Positions 1 through 7,297 of a stretch of DNA of 64,000 bases are shown here, one piece after another. The position numbers and the translations under genes were made by a program. Under the pieces are notes generated by a model that was not told the origin of the DNA, made no database searches, and saw only the letters and a list, made by a program, of their open reading frames with translations. The first letter of the stretch is position 1, and each line of letters begins with the position of its first letter. The stretch is taken from assembly GCF_000308675.1 (NCBI RefSeq), contig NZ_BAGE01000006.1, positions 1 to 64,000 of the forward strand. The letters run 5' to 3'. The DNA comes from Nocardia paucivorans NBRC 100373. Its GTDB lineage: Bacteria > Actinomycetota > Actinomycetes > Mycobacteriales > Mycobacteriaceae.

Positions 1-788
1 TGCTCGGCCATGCCGAGTTCTACCTCGGCTCCGAATTCGATATCCACTGCGGTGGAATGGATCTGGTGTTCCCGCACCACGAGAACGAAATCGCCCAGTC
101 CAAGGCCGCCGGAAACGGTTTCGCCCGGTATTGGTTGCACAACGGGTGGGTGACCATGGGCGGGGAGAAAATGTCGAAATCTCTCGGCAATGTGCTCTCC
201 GTGCCGAATGTGCTCAGGCGGGTACGCCCCGTGGAATTGCGGTATTACCTGGGTAGCGCGCATTACCGTTCCATGCTCGAATATTCCGATAAAGCGCTCG
301 CCGATGCCGCTCAGTCCTATCAGCGGCTGGAGGCGTTCGTGCGCCGGGTGGCCGAGCGCGGTGGTGAGGTTCCCATCGGTAAATGGACCGATGCCTTCGC
401 CGCGGCCCTGGACGAAGACCTGGCGGTGCCCAAAGCGCTGGCCGAAATCCACCGTGTGGTGCACGAGGGCAACCGGGCCCTGGACGCGGGCGTCGTCGAG
501 AGCGCGCGAGAACACGCGAGTCAGGTCCGTGCCATGCTCGGCATCCTCGGTATCGATCCGTTGGATCCGCACTGGAACAACAGCGCCGGTGATGTCTCGG
601 CTGCGACCGCGGCACTGGAGGTGCTGGTGGGCGCCGAATTGGAGCGGCGGCAACAGGCCCGAGCGGCCAAGGACTGGGCCACCGCCGATGCGGTGCGCGA
701 CCGACTGCAGGCTGCGGGCATCGAGGTGACCGACACTCCGAACGGCCCCGAATGGGCGCTGAGCGCGCCGGCCGGAAAGGCGAACTGA
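1..788 (+). CDS. cysS: Cysteinyl-tRNA synthetase, C-terminal part (5' end outside window)
   Basis: This class I aminoacyl-tRNA synthetase charges tRNA-Cys in the cytoplasm. The frame is open from base 3, so the gene enters from upstream and only about the C-terminal 262 residues are present. Visible are the zinc-site segment [17 protein letters not shown] just after the window edge and the KMSKS signature at bases 168-182. The helical anticodon-binding region follows, with the usual [16 protein letters not shown] stretch near the end. The TGA stop overlaps the ATG of rlmB by one base, so the two genes are translationally coupled, the common actinobacterial arrangement. The N-terminal HIGH motif and half the Rossmann fold cannot be seen here. 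Confidence 0.97.
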   Translation, partial: LGHAEFYLGSEFDIHCGGMDLVFPHHENEIAQSKAAGNGFARYWLHNGWVTMGGEKMSKSLGNVLSVPNVLRRVRPVELRYYLGSAHYRSMLEYSDKALADAAQSYQRLEAFVRRVAERGGEVPIGKWTDAFAAALDEDLAVPKALAEIHRVVHEGNRALDAGVVESAREHASQVRAMLGILGIDPLDPHWNNSAGDVSAATAALEVLVGAELERRQQARAAKDWATADAVRDRLQAAGIEVTDTPNGPEWALSAPAGKAN

Positions 789-1759
789 TGGCAGGGAATT
801 CGCGGCGCCGCGGCGCCGTCCGCAAGGGTGGCACCAAGAAGGGGTCGGTGGTCGGTTCCGGCGGCCAGCGCCGGCGTGGTCTGGAGGGGCGGGGGCCCAC
901 ACCGCCCGCCGAAATGCGCAAGAACCATCCGGCGGCTCGGCGCGCCGCCGCGAAATCGCGTGCGGCGCAGACTCGTTCGGGTGCCAAGTCAGGGCGTCCG
1001 GCGGGTCGTAAGGCCGATGACGGGCCGGAGTTGGTGCTCGGCCGTAATCCCGTGGTGGAGTGTCTGCGCGCGGGCGTGCCCGCGACGGCGCTGTATGTCG
1101 CGTTGGGCACCGAGAACGACGAACGGCTGACCGAGAGCGTGCGCATAGCCGCCGAAACCGGCATCTCCATTCTGGAAGTGCCGCGCACCGATCTGGATCG
1201 CTTGAGCGCCAACGGCTTACATCAGGGTCTGGCCCTGCAGGTGCCGCCGTACCGGTACGCCCATCCCGACGATCTGCTCGATCGGGCCGAGGAAAGTGGT
1301 CAACCCCCTCTACTGGTCGCGCTGGACAATATCTCCGATCCGCGCAATCTGGGGGCGGTGGTGCGTTCCGCGGCCGCTTTCGGCGGTCACGGGGTGGTTA
1401 TCCCACAGCGGCGGAGCGCCGGTGTCACCGCGGTGGCCTGGCGTACCAGCGCCGGTGCCGCGGCTCGGTTACCGATCGCGCGTGCGACGAATCTCACTCG
1501 TACTCTGAAGGATTGGGCCTCCCGCGGGTTGCAGGTCGTGGGTTTGGATGCGGGTGGCGATATCACGATCGACGAATTCGACGGCTCCCTGCCGACCGTC
1601 GTGGTGGTCGGTTCGGAGGGTAAGGGCCTGTCGCGTCTGGTGCGGGAGACCTGTGACGCGGTGGTGAGTATTCCGATGTCGGGGCCGGTGGAGTCGCTCA
1701 ACGCATCGGTGGCCGCCGGGGTTGTATTGGCCGAGGCGGCCCGTCGGCGTCGCGTCTGA
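788..1759 (+). CDS. rlmB: 23S rRNA (guanosine-2'-O-) methyltransferase RlmB / TrmH family
   Basis: This SPOUT-class SAM-dependent methyltransferase (323 aa) probably methylates the ribose of a 23S rRNA guanosine. The start ATG overlaps the cysS stop (TGATG), which decides it over frames opening further upstream. Residues 1-75 are a very basic, Arg/Lys/Gly-rich extension. The substrate-binding domain follows ([15 protein letters not shown]). The trefoil-knot motifs are [15 protein letters not shown] starting near residue 181, [13 protein letters not shown] near 275, and [18 protein letters not shown] near 296. The long basic N-terminus is typical of actinobacterial homologues and probably contacts rRNA (inference). 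Confidence 0.95.
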   Translation: MAGNSRRRGAVRKGGTKKGSVVGSGGQRRRGLEGRGPTPPAEMRKNHPAARRAAAKSRAAQTRSGAKSGRPAGRKADDGPELVLGRNPVVECLRAGVPATALYVALGTENDERLTESVRIAAETGISILEVPRTDLDRLSANGLHQGLALQVPPYRYAHPDDLLDRAEESGQPPLLVALDNISDPRNLGAVVRSAAAFGGHGVVIPQRRSAGVTAVAWRTSAGAAARLPIARATNLTRTLKDWASRGLQVVGLDAGGDITIDEFDGSLPTVVVVGSEGKGLSRLVRETCDAVVSIPMSGPVESLNASVAAGVVLAEAARRRRV

Positions 1760-1831
1760 AACCGCCCGGGGGCAAACGAATCCATTCGGGGATGGACCGC
1801 AAAGCCGGTCGATCCCCGTAGAATTCGTCTG

Positions 1832-2101
1832 GTGGTGATACCCAATCAGCCCATTGGCCAGCCGGTCGAGCATCCGCATGCAACGGCGGTGCTGGTCCTC
1901 GGAGCGCTCTGTCCACTGTGCTGCGGAATAACCGGGCCAGTGGCCTGGGTGCTGGGTAAGCGGGCCCTCGACCAGATCGAGGCGTCCGGCGGTGCCTACG
2001 GTGGTCGAACACAGGTGGTCGTCGGCTTCACCCTGGGGGTGATCGGCACCATCCTGATGATCATCATGGCCGTGCTGTACGTGCTGCTCCTGCTCGGATA
2101 G
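1832..2101 (+). CDS. Small DUF4190-type membrane protein
   Basis: This is an 89-residue protein with two hydrophobic segments (about residues 17-42 and 62-88), separated by a polar loop rich in Gly (ASGGAYGGRTQ). The layout, including a Cys/Pro/Gly-rich first helix and the GKRALDQIEASGG loop, matches small DUF4190 proteins, whose function is unknown. The start is a GTG; a second GTG follows immediately and either could be used. It stands alone between rlmB and the convergent crotonase gene, only 11 bases from the latter's stop. The location in the cytoplasmic membrane is inferred from the hydrophobic segments. Confidence 0.7.
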   Translation: MVIPNQPIGQPVEHPHATAVLVLGALCPLCCGITGPVAWVLGKRALDQIEASGGAYGGRTQVVVGFTLGVIGTILMIIMAVLYVLLLLG

Positions 2102-2112
2102 CGCGGCCGGGC

Positions 2113-2940
2113 TCAGCTGAGACTGGGTTGTTGTTCGGTCTCGGGCTGCTCGGGCTGCTCGTCACCGTCCCACACCGGCCATTCGTCGTTGACGGAACCG
2201 GACCAGTGGGGCGGTCGGCGTTCCCGGAATGCCGTCATGGCCTCACCGCCGTCGATTCCCTTGGTCACGTGCTCGTTCAGCTGCGTCTCCAGCCGGCCGA
2301 CCATCTCGGGGGCCATTCCGACCCCCTCCCACAGCAACCGCTTGGACAGCGCGACGCTCAGTGGTGCCGATCCATTGGCGAGATCGTGGGCCACCGCCAG
2401 GGCGGTGGGCAGCACCTCGTCGGCGGGTAGGCAGGCATTGGCCAGTCCCATGGCCTTGGCCTCGTCGCCGTCGAAGGTGCGGCCGGTGAGCAGGATATCG
2501 GCGGCATTGGCCAGTCCGGCGAGCCTGGGCAGGGTCCAGTGCACATAGCCGTCGGCCAGCGCGCCCCGGCGGACCTGACTCAGCGCGTAGACCGCGTCAT
2601 CCGCCATGTAGCGCAGGTCGCACTGGAGGGCCAAGGCCAGGCCGGCTCCCACGGCGTGACCGTTGACCGCCGCGATCACCGGTTTGCGCACCCGGAAGGG
2701 CGGGGGGTCGATGACCGAGCCGGCCTCACCGGAGCGGTCGGCCAGGTCGGCTCCGGCGCAGAACGCGGGTGGTGTTCCGGTGATCACCACGACCCGGATG
2801 GTGTCCTCGGTATCGCAGCGGTGCAGCGCCGCGCCGAGCTCCGCGATCATGGCAGGGTTGAAGGCGTTTTGTTTGGCCGGTCGATTGAGGGTGAGGACGG
2901 CGATGCCCGCTGAGACATCGACGAGCAGATCCGAACTCAT
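2113..2940 (-). CDS. Crotonase-superfamily protein without the usual catalytic glutamates (EchA6-like)
   Basis: This 275-residue protein has the enoyl-CoA hydratase/isomerase fold. The CoA-binding segments read FCAGADLADR and AVNGHAVGAGLALALQCD, giving one oxyanion-hole region near residues 60-65 and the second near 105-115. At the two positions that hold the catalytic glutamates of rat crotonase (GGGCEL and PEI) it has Ala and Gln (ALALQCD, LSQV). The same pattern is known in mycobacterial EchA6, described as acyl-CoA binding rather than hydrating. The C-terminal 20 residues are acidic and Gln-rich. The neighbour on the same strand is an acyl-CoA dehydrogenase 80 bases upstream. A hydratase activity should not be assumed; binding or another crotonase reaction is possible. 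Confidence 0.85.
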   Translation of the reverse strand: MSSDLLVDVSAGIAVLTLNRPAKQNAFNPAMIAELGAALHRCDTEDTIRVVVITGTPPAFCAGADLADRSGEAGSVIDPPPFRVRKPVIAAVNGHAVGAGLALALQCDLRYMADDAVYALSQVRRGALADGYVHWTLPRLAGLANAADILLTGRTFDGDEAKAMGLANACLPADEVLPTALAVAHDLANGSAPLSVALSKRLLWEGVGMAPEMVGRLETQLNEHVTKGIDGGEAMTAFRERRPPHWSGSVNDEWPVWDGDEQPEQPETEQQPSLS

Positions 2941-3020
2941 GTCATGGATCGTAGACGGGTGTGAGTTCTTTCGTGCCCCCGGCGGTCGGGGGGTGGCCTC
3001 CGCCGGGCGGTAAATTCCAC

Positions 3021-4190
3021 TTACCGAAGGACTTTCCGTCCGATGGCGTATTTGTGCACTTCCGTGGGGCCGTCGTAGAGCCGGAACGGGCGCATATCGC
3101 GGAAGATCATCTCCACCACGGTCTCATCGCTGACGCCGATCCCGCCGAGGATCTGCACGCAGCGGTCGGCCACCTTGAACAGTTCTTCCGAGACGAAGGA
3201 CTTGGCCATCGAGCTCTCGTGTCGTGCCTTCTCGCCCTGGTCCATCAGCCAGCAGGTGTGCCAGATGGTCAGGCGACACTGGTGCAGTGCGATCTCGTTG
3301 TCGGCGATCATGAACGACACACCCTGGTGCTCTCCGAGGGTTTTGCCGAACGCGGTCCGGGTCTTGGCGTGTTCGATGGCGATGCTCTGGGCCCGTTCGG
3401 CCGCCCCCAACCAGCGCATGCAGTGGGTGAGCCGTGCGGGGGCCAGGCGCAGCTGGGCATAGCGCAGGGCCTGCCCGGCCTCACCGAGCAACGCCTCCTT
3501 GGGCAGGGTGAGCTTGTCGAAACGGACCACGCAGTGCCCGGCCACATAATTGCGGTCCATGGTGTTCATGGTGCGTTCGATGACGATTCCGGGTTGATCG
3601 CCGTCGCAGAGGAACAGGGTCGGGCCGGCCGGCAGATGCGGGTTTTCTTCCAGCCGGGCCATGATGATCCAGGTCTTGGCGCCGTTCGCGCCGGTGATGA
3701 GCCATTTGCGGCCCTCGATGGTGAAGTTCTCGCCGTCGAAGGTGGCGGTGGTGGCCAGTTGATTGGGGTCGGAACCGGCGCCCTCGGGTTCGGTCATGGC
3801 GAAGACCGATCGCTGGTGGCCCTCGATCACCGGCACCAGGTAGCGCTGGGTCTGCTCCGGGTTGGCGATCTTGGACAGCAAGAACATATTGCCCTCGTCG
3901 GGGGCGGCACAGTTCATGGCGACGGGGCCGAGGGTGGACCAGCCGGCGGCCTCGTAGAGGACGGCCTGTTCCACATGGGTGAGTCCGCGCCCGCCCAGCT
4001 CCACCGGCGCCTGAATGGTGAGCAACTTCTCCGCGCGGGCGAGTTCCACCAGTTCCTGGCGCAGTTCATCGGTGGGGCCGTGCGAAGTGAGCCGGGGATC
4101 GCGTTCGTAGGGCACGATCTTGTCGACGATGAACCGGCGGATCCGATCACGTTCGGCGGCGAGGTCGGCGGGAATCGAGAAGTCGATCAT
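3021..4190 (-). CDS. Acyl-CoA dehydrogenase, ACAD10/11-like
   Basis: This 389-residue FAD enzyme contains all acyl-CoA dehydrogenase segments: an N-terminal helical domain, the flavin motif FAMTEPEGAGSDPNQL near residue 130, a beta-domain, and a C-terminal helical domain with QILGGIGVSDETV. At the position where medium-chain enzymes carry the catalytic Glu (YEGT) it reads RLYDGPTEVHKYAIGR, so Asp replaces Glu. This is the pattern of the ACAD10/11 group. It is probably transcribed with the downstream crotonase-fold gene. The substrate is unknown; ACAD11-type enzymes act on long or hydroxylated acyl-CoAs. The ATG start is preceded by GAAGGTGACC. Confidence 0.9.
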   Translation of the reverse strand: MIDFSIPADLAAERDRIRRFIVDKIVPYERDPRLTSHGPTDELRQELVELARAEKLLTIQAPVELGGRGLTHVEQAVLYEAAGWSTLGPVAMNCAAPDEGNMFLLSKIANPEQTQRYLVPVIEGHQRSVFAMTEPEGAGSDPNQLATTATFDGENFTIEGRKWLITGANGAKTWIIMARLEENPHLPAGPTLFLCDGDQPGIVIERTMNTMDRNYVAGHCVVRFDKLTLPKEALLGEAGQALRYAQLRLAPARLTHCMRWLGAAERAQSIAIEHAKTRTAFGKTLGEHQGVSFMIADNEIALHQCRLTIWHTCWLMDQGEKARHESSMAKSFVSEELFKVADRCVQILGGIGVSDETVVEMIFRDMRPFRLYDGPTEVHKYAIGRKVLR

Positions 4191-4298
4191 CGAGGGTCAC
4201 CTTCTGCTCGGGGGCGCGCTGAGACGAGCATACGAAATCGGCCGAGACCGACTGAAGGCAGATGCCTGCAATAGATGATTCCGCTGCTGGGGTCTATT

Positions 4299-5165
4299 TC
4301 AGCGCACTCGGGAGACCTGTCGCCGCCGGCTGCCGATCAGTCGGCAGCCCAGGTAGATCACGAACGAGATGGTCGTGACGAAGGTCGATACCGGGGCGCC
4401 CGGTGCGAGCGAGAGCAGTATTCCGCCGACCGCCGAGACCTCCGCGAAGATCACGGCGAGCACAGTGGCCCGCACCGGATCGGCGGTGAGTTGGGCCGCC
4501 GCGGCGGCCGGGGTGATCAGCAGGGCCAGCACCAGCAGGGCTCCGACAATCTGCACCCCGAAGGCGGCGGTGATGCCGAGCATGACCGCGAACACGATCG
4601 ACAGGGCCCGCACCGGCACACCGCGCGCCACCGCCACCTCGGGATCGGTGCTGGCGAACAGTAGTGGGCGGTAGATCACGGCCGTTACCGCGAGCACCGC
4701 CGCGGTGCATATGGCGAGCAGGGCCAGCCCGTCGTAACCGACCCCGACCACCTGCCCGGTGAGCAGTGAGAACTTGGAGCCCGCGCGTTCGGGTCCGAGC
4801 CACAGGAACAACACCGACAGCCCCAGGCCGAACGACAGCACCACTGCGATCACCGAATCGCGTTCCTTGGCCCGAGCGCCGAGCACCCCGAACAGCACTG
4901 CCGCCACCACCGAACCGGCGATAGCGCCGGCTCCGACACCGATACCGGCCAGCAGGGCCGCCGCCGCGCCGGTGAGTGACAATTCGCTGGTGCCGTGTAC
5001 CGCGAACGACATCTGCCTACTGATGATCAGCGGTCCGATCATCCCGGCCAGAAGTCCGAGCAGCGCCGCCGCGGCGATCGCCTGTTGCACGAAGTCGTAG
5101 CCCAGAAGATCGACGGTGGTCGTGATGTCGAACATGCGCGCCACGACATCGGAGAGTTTGTCCAT
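4299..5165 (-). CDS. Metal ABC transporter permease (ZnuB/MntB family)
   Basis: This 288-residue integral membrane protein has about eight hydrophobic segments and the ABC-3 family loop PLLFASTDPEVAVARGVPVRAL (split here for length: PLLFASTDPE then VAVARGVPV), which contacts the ATPase. It would form the inner-membrane channel of a zinc or manganese importer. Its ATG overlaps the TGA of the ATPase gene by one base (TGATG), so the two are coupled. It is the last gene of a binding protein-ATPase-permease operon. Specificity for Zn over Mn cannot be read from the permease; the Fur/Zur-type site upstream of the operon favours zinc. Confidence 0.93.
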   Translation of the reverse strand: MDKLSDVVARMFDITTTVDLLGYDFVQQAIAAAALLGLLAGMIGPLIISRQMSFAVHGTSELSLTGAAAALLAGIGVGAGAIAGSVVAAVLFGVLGARAKERDSVIAVVLSFGLGLSVLFLWLGPERAGSKFSLLTGQVVGVGYDGLALLAICTAAVLAVTAVIYRPLLFASTDPEVAVARGVPVRALSIVFAVMLGITAAFGVQIVGALLVLALLITPAAAAAQLTADPVRATVLAVIFAEVSAVGGILLSLAPGAPVSTFVTTISFVIYLGCRLIGSRRRQVSRVR

Positions 5166-6196
5166 CAGTCACGCACCCGGTCGGTTTCGGTGATGTTGTC
5201 GGGGTCGCGATGCGGGATACCGGGTTCGCCGTGGCAGTGCGCGCCCGCGGCGCCGAGCGCATCCATGGTGTCCCCGGTGCCGACCACGACCAGGCGGCCG
5301 CGGACCCGGAGCACATCGACTTCGGTTCGGTACAGCTCGGACAGCACCGCGGAGGTCATCACCTCGTCCGGGGTACCGATCCGGAATCGTCCGTCCACCA
5401 GATACAGCACCCGGTCCACCAGCGGAAGGACCGGATTGATCTCATGGGTGACGAACAGCACCGCCGTATCGTGTTCGCGACGGCGGCGATCGATCAGTTC
5501 CGAAACCAGACGCTGATTGGCCAGGTCCAGACTGAGCAGCGGTTCATCGCACAGCAGCACCGACGGATCGCCCACCAGCGCCTGCGCCACCCGCAGCCGT
5601 TGCTGTTCCCCGCCGGACATGCTCTCCAGCGGGGCGTCGGCGAAATTCTGGGCGCCGACAGCGGCAATGGCGGCCGCGACCCGACGTCGCCGCTCGGCCC
5701 GGCCGCGCAACCCCGGCCCCCACCGATGCCCGTCCACGCCCAGACCCACCAGGTCCGTTCCGCGTAGCTGAACCCCGGCATCGATGGTGCGTTGTTGGGG
5801 CACATAACCGATGGCCGGGTGCCCGACCCGGGCGGGGGCGCCGGCGATTCGGACGGTGCCCGAGGTCAGGGCCAGTTGGCCGAGCAGCACCCGCAGGAGG
5901 GAGGTCTTGCCCGAGCCGTTCGGACCGAGGACGGCCACGAATTCGCCCGGGGCGACCGTCAGGTCGAGGTTCCGCCACAGAGTGCGCTCTCCGAAGGACA
6001 GGGTGGCGGCGTCGAGTTGTATGGCGGGTGGTACGTCGGCGGGAGGGATTTCCGTGGGGCGGGTACCGGCCGGTGCCGAACCGTTCGACTCGGTGGCGGG
6101 AAGGTCGTGTCCTCGACCGTGAGCGTCGACCGCGGGTGCGGCGTCGTTGTCGACGGCCGCCTTCGCGCTGTTCGTGCGTATGTCCGTCTCGCTCAT
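5165..6196 (-). CDS. Metal ABC transporter ATPase
   Basis: This 343-residue ATPase should energise the adjoining permease. The Walker A motif GPNGSGKT is at residues 91-98. The signature MSGGEQQRLRVAQAL, Walker B VLLCDEPLLSLD and H-loop FVTHE follow in order. The frame stays open far upstream, antisense to nothing useful but across the binding-protein gene. The chosen ATG (MSETDIRT) begins after a GGAACGGAT purine tract and leaves a 35-base gap to the binding protein. An unusual 58-residue low-complexity N-terminus with HGRGHD, and a C-terminal His-containing tail (HCHGEPGIPH), lie outside the ATPase core. These could bind metal (inference). The shorter in-frame start possibilities are not excluded. 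Confidence 0.93.
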   Translation of the reverse strand: MSETDIRTNSAKAAVDNDAAPAVDAHGRGHDLPATESNGSAPAGTRPTEIPPADVPPAIQLDAATLSFGERTLWRNLDLTVAPGEFVAVLGPNGSGKTSLLRVLLGQLALTSGTVRIAGAPARVGHPAIGYVPQQRTIDAGVQLRGTDLVGLGVDGHRWGPGLRGRAERRRRVAAAIAAVGAQNFADAPLESMSGGEQQRLRVAQALVGDPSVLLCDEPLLSLDLANQRLVSELIDRRRREHDTAVLFVTHEINPVLPLVDRVLYLVDGRFRIGTPDEVMTSAVLSELYRTEVDVLRVRGRLVVVGTGDTMDALGAAGAHCHGEPGIPHRDPDNITETDRVRD

Positions 6197-6231
6197 TCGA
6201 TCGATCCGTTCCTTCCGGGTCGGCGTGGCCG

Positions 6232-7122
6232 TCAGCCGATGGCGGCGGCCAAGGCCTCCGCGTTCTTCTTCTGCCAGGTCACGAAGTCGAGGTCGGGCGG
6301 CAGCGTCTCGGTGACCTCGACCACCGGTATGCCCGCGGCGGTGGCCGCGGCGCGCAGGCCACGGCTCACCGGGTCCTCGGTCTGCACGTTGTAGACCAGT
6401 ATCCGGACCCGCTTGGCGGTGATCAGATCGCGGATCGCCGCGATGGAGGCCGGTGACGGGTCGGTTTCCTGTTCGATGGCTTCCTGGTAGTCGTGCGGCG
6501 TCCGGTCCACCGTATCGGCATCCCGGAGCAGGTAGTGCGCGAGCGGCTCGGTCTGCAGGATCGGGGTGCGCGGATGGTCGGCGGCGATCTTGTCGGTAAT
6601 GGCGCCGATCGCGGTCAGCCGGTCCCGCAGCGCCCGGGCGCGATCGGCGTAGGCGGCGGCGTGTTCGGGATCCAGGGTGCCCAGTTCGGCGCCGATACGT
6701 TCGGCGACCAGGCCGACCGTGTCCATGTCGTACCAGACGTGCTCGTTCTCGTCGTCGGCGATATCGTCGGCCCGCAGTGCGACGGCCTCGACCGCGGGCT
6801 TGTCCCGGTGGGCGAGCAGCTTGTCGATGAACTCGTCGTAGTGGCCGCCGTTGTAGACGACCAGATCGGCGTCGCTGATACGAGCCGATTCGACGGCCGA
6901 GGTTTCGTGGGAGTGCGGGTCGGCGCCGGGGTCGGCGATTATCGCCGAGACATCGGCGTCCGGTCCGGCGACGGTGGCGGCGATATCGGCCCACACATTG
7001 GTGGAGGCGACCACCGAGGGCTTGTCGGAGGTCGCATCGGAACCGCCGCAGGCGACGAGGTTCAGGGAGGCGATCAGCCCCACGGTGATTCCGACGACGC
7101 TGCGGGCAAGGTCGATACGCAC
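6232..7122 (-). CDS. Zinc/manganese-binding lipoprotein (ZnuA/TroA family)
   Basis: This 296-residue extracytoplasmic solute-binding protein captures divalent metal for the ABC importer encoded downstream. The N-terminus is a lipoprotein signal with lipobox LVAC at residues 22-25. Family metal-ligand segments are visible: DPHSHE near residue 68 (one His), HVWYDMDTV near 127 (second His), and an acidic segment near residue 215-220. The flexible His/Asp-rich loop of ZnuA proteins is short here (DDENEH). The start is GTG. The first gene of a three-gene operon, it lies 22 bases downstream of a perfect 13-bp palindrome that resembles a Fur-family operator. Confidence 0.92.
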   Translation of the reverse strand: MRIDLARSVVGITVGLIASLNLVACGGSDATSDKPSVVASTNVWADIAATVAGPDADVSAIIADPGADPHSHETSAVESARISDADLVVYNGGHYDEFIDKLLAHRDKPAVEAVALRADDIADDENEHVWYDMDTVGLVAERIGAELGTLDPEHAAAYADRARALRDRLTAIGAITDKIAADHPRTPILQTEPLAHYLLRDADTVDRTPHDYQEAIEQETDPSPASIAAIRDLITAKRVRILVYNVQTEDPVSRGLRAAATAAGIPVVEVTETLPPDLDFVTWQKKNAEALAAAIG

Positions 7123-7143
7123 GGTGAGGCCCTACTTTACGCT

Positions 7144-7162
7144 AATGGAAACCGTTTCCGTT
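7144..7162 (-). promoter_or_regulatory. Fur/Zur-type operator upstream of the metal importer operon
   Basis: Bases 7147-7159 read GGAAACCGTTTCC, a perfect palindrome around one central base. The flanks AAT and GTT extend the symmetry to about 19 bp. Size, A/T arms and position, just upstream of the GTG start of the binding-protein gene at 7122, fit a Zur (or other Fur-family) box. Repression of metal import under metal-replete conditions is the expected effect (inference). Confidence 0.6.
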
Positions 7163-7224
7163 TAATGTAGCAGGGTGGAAACGGGCATTACCAACCGGTA
7201 GGTGTGACCGGAGGCATTGCGGCG

Positions 7225-7260
7225 GCAGAGGCCGGGTCGTGGTATCGGTCCGGCCTCTGC
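7225..7260 (-). terminator. Hairpin downstream of the trehalose-phosphatase/GH15 gene
   Basis: GCAGAGGCCGG at 7225-7235 pairs perfectly with CCGGCCTCTGC at 7250-7260, an 11-bp GC-rich stem with a 14-base loop. It lies 38 bases past the stop of the minus-strand fusion gene, where a terminator is expected. There is no clear U-tract, as is common in high-GC actinobacteria. Confidence 0.55.
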
Positions 7261-7263
7261 GAC

Positions 7264-7293
7264 ACATATCCGAACGAGACATATCCGAACGAG
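7264..7293. repeat. Exact 15-bp tandem duplication
   Basis: ACATATCCGAACGAG occurs twice back to back (7264-7278 and 7279-7293), between the hairpin and the stop codon of the GH15 fusion gene. It is probably a replication-slippage duplication; no function is apparent. Confidence 0.8.
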
Positions 7294-7297
7294 CGGG

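Noticed and set aside
4230..4275. Small hairpin AGGCA/TGCCT between the acyl-CoA dehydrogenase and permease genes
   Set aside because: Five base pairs only and outside any 3' end where a terminator is expected; not above chance.
6197..6994. Extension of the metal-transport ATPase frame over the binding-protein gene
   Set aside because: The text is Arg-rich and antisense-like in composition, while the binding protein in the other frame has a signal, lipobox and metal ligands.
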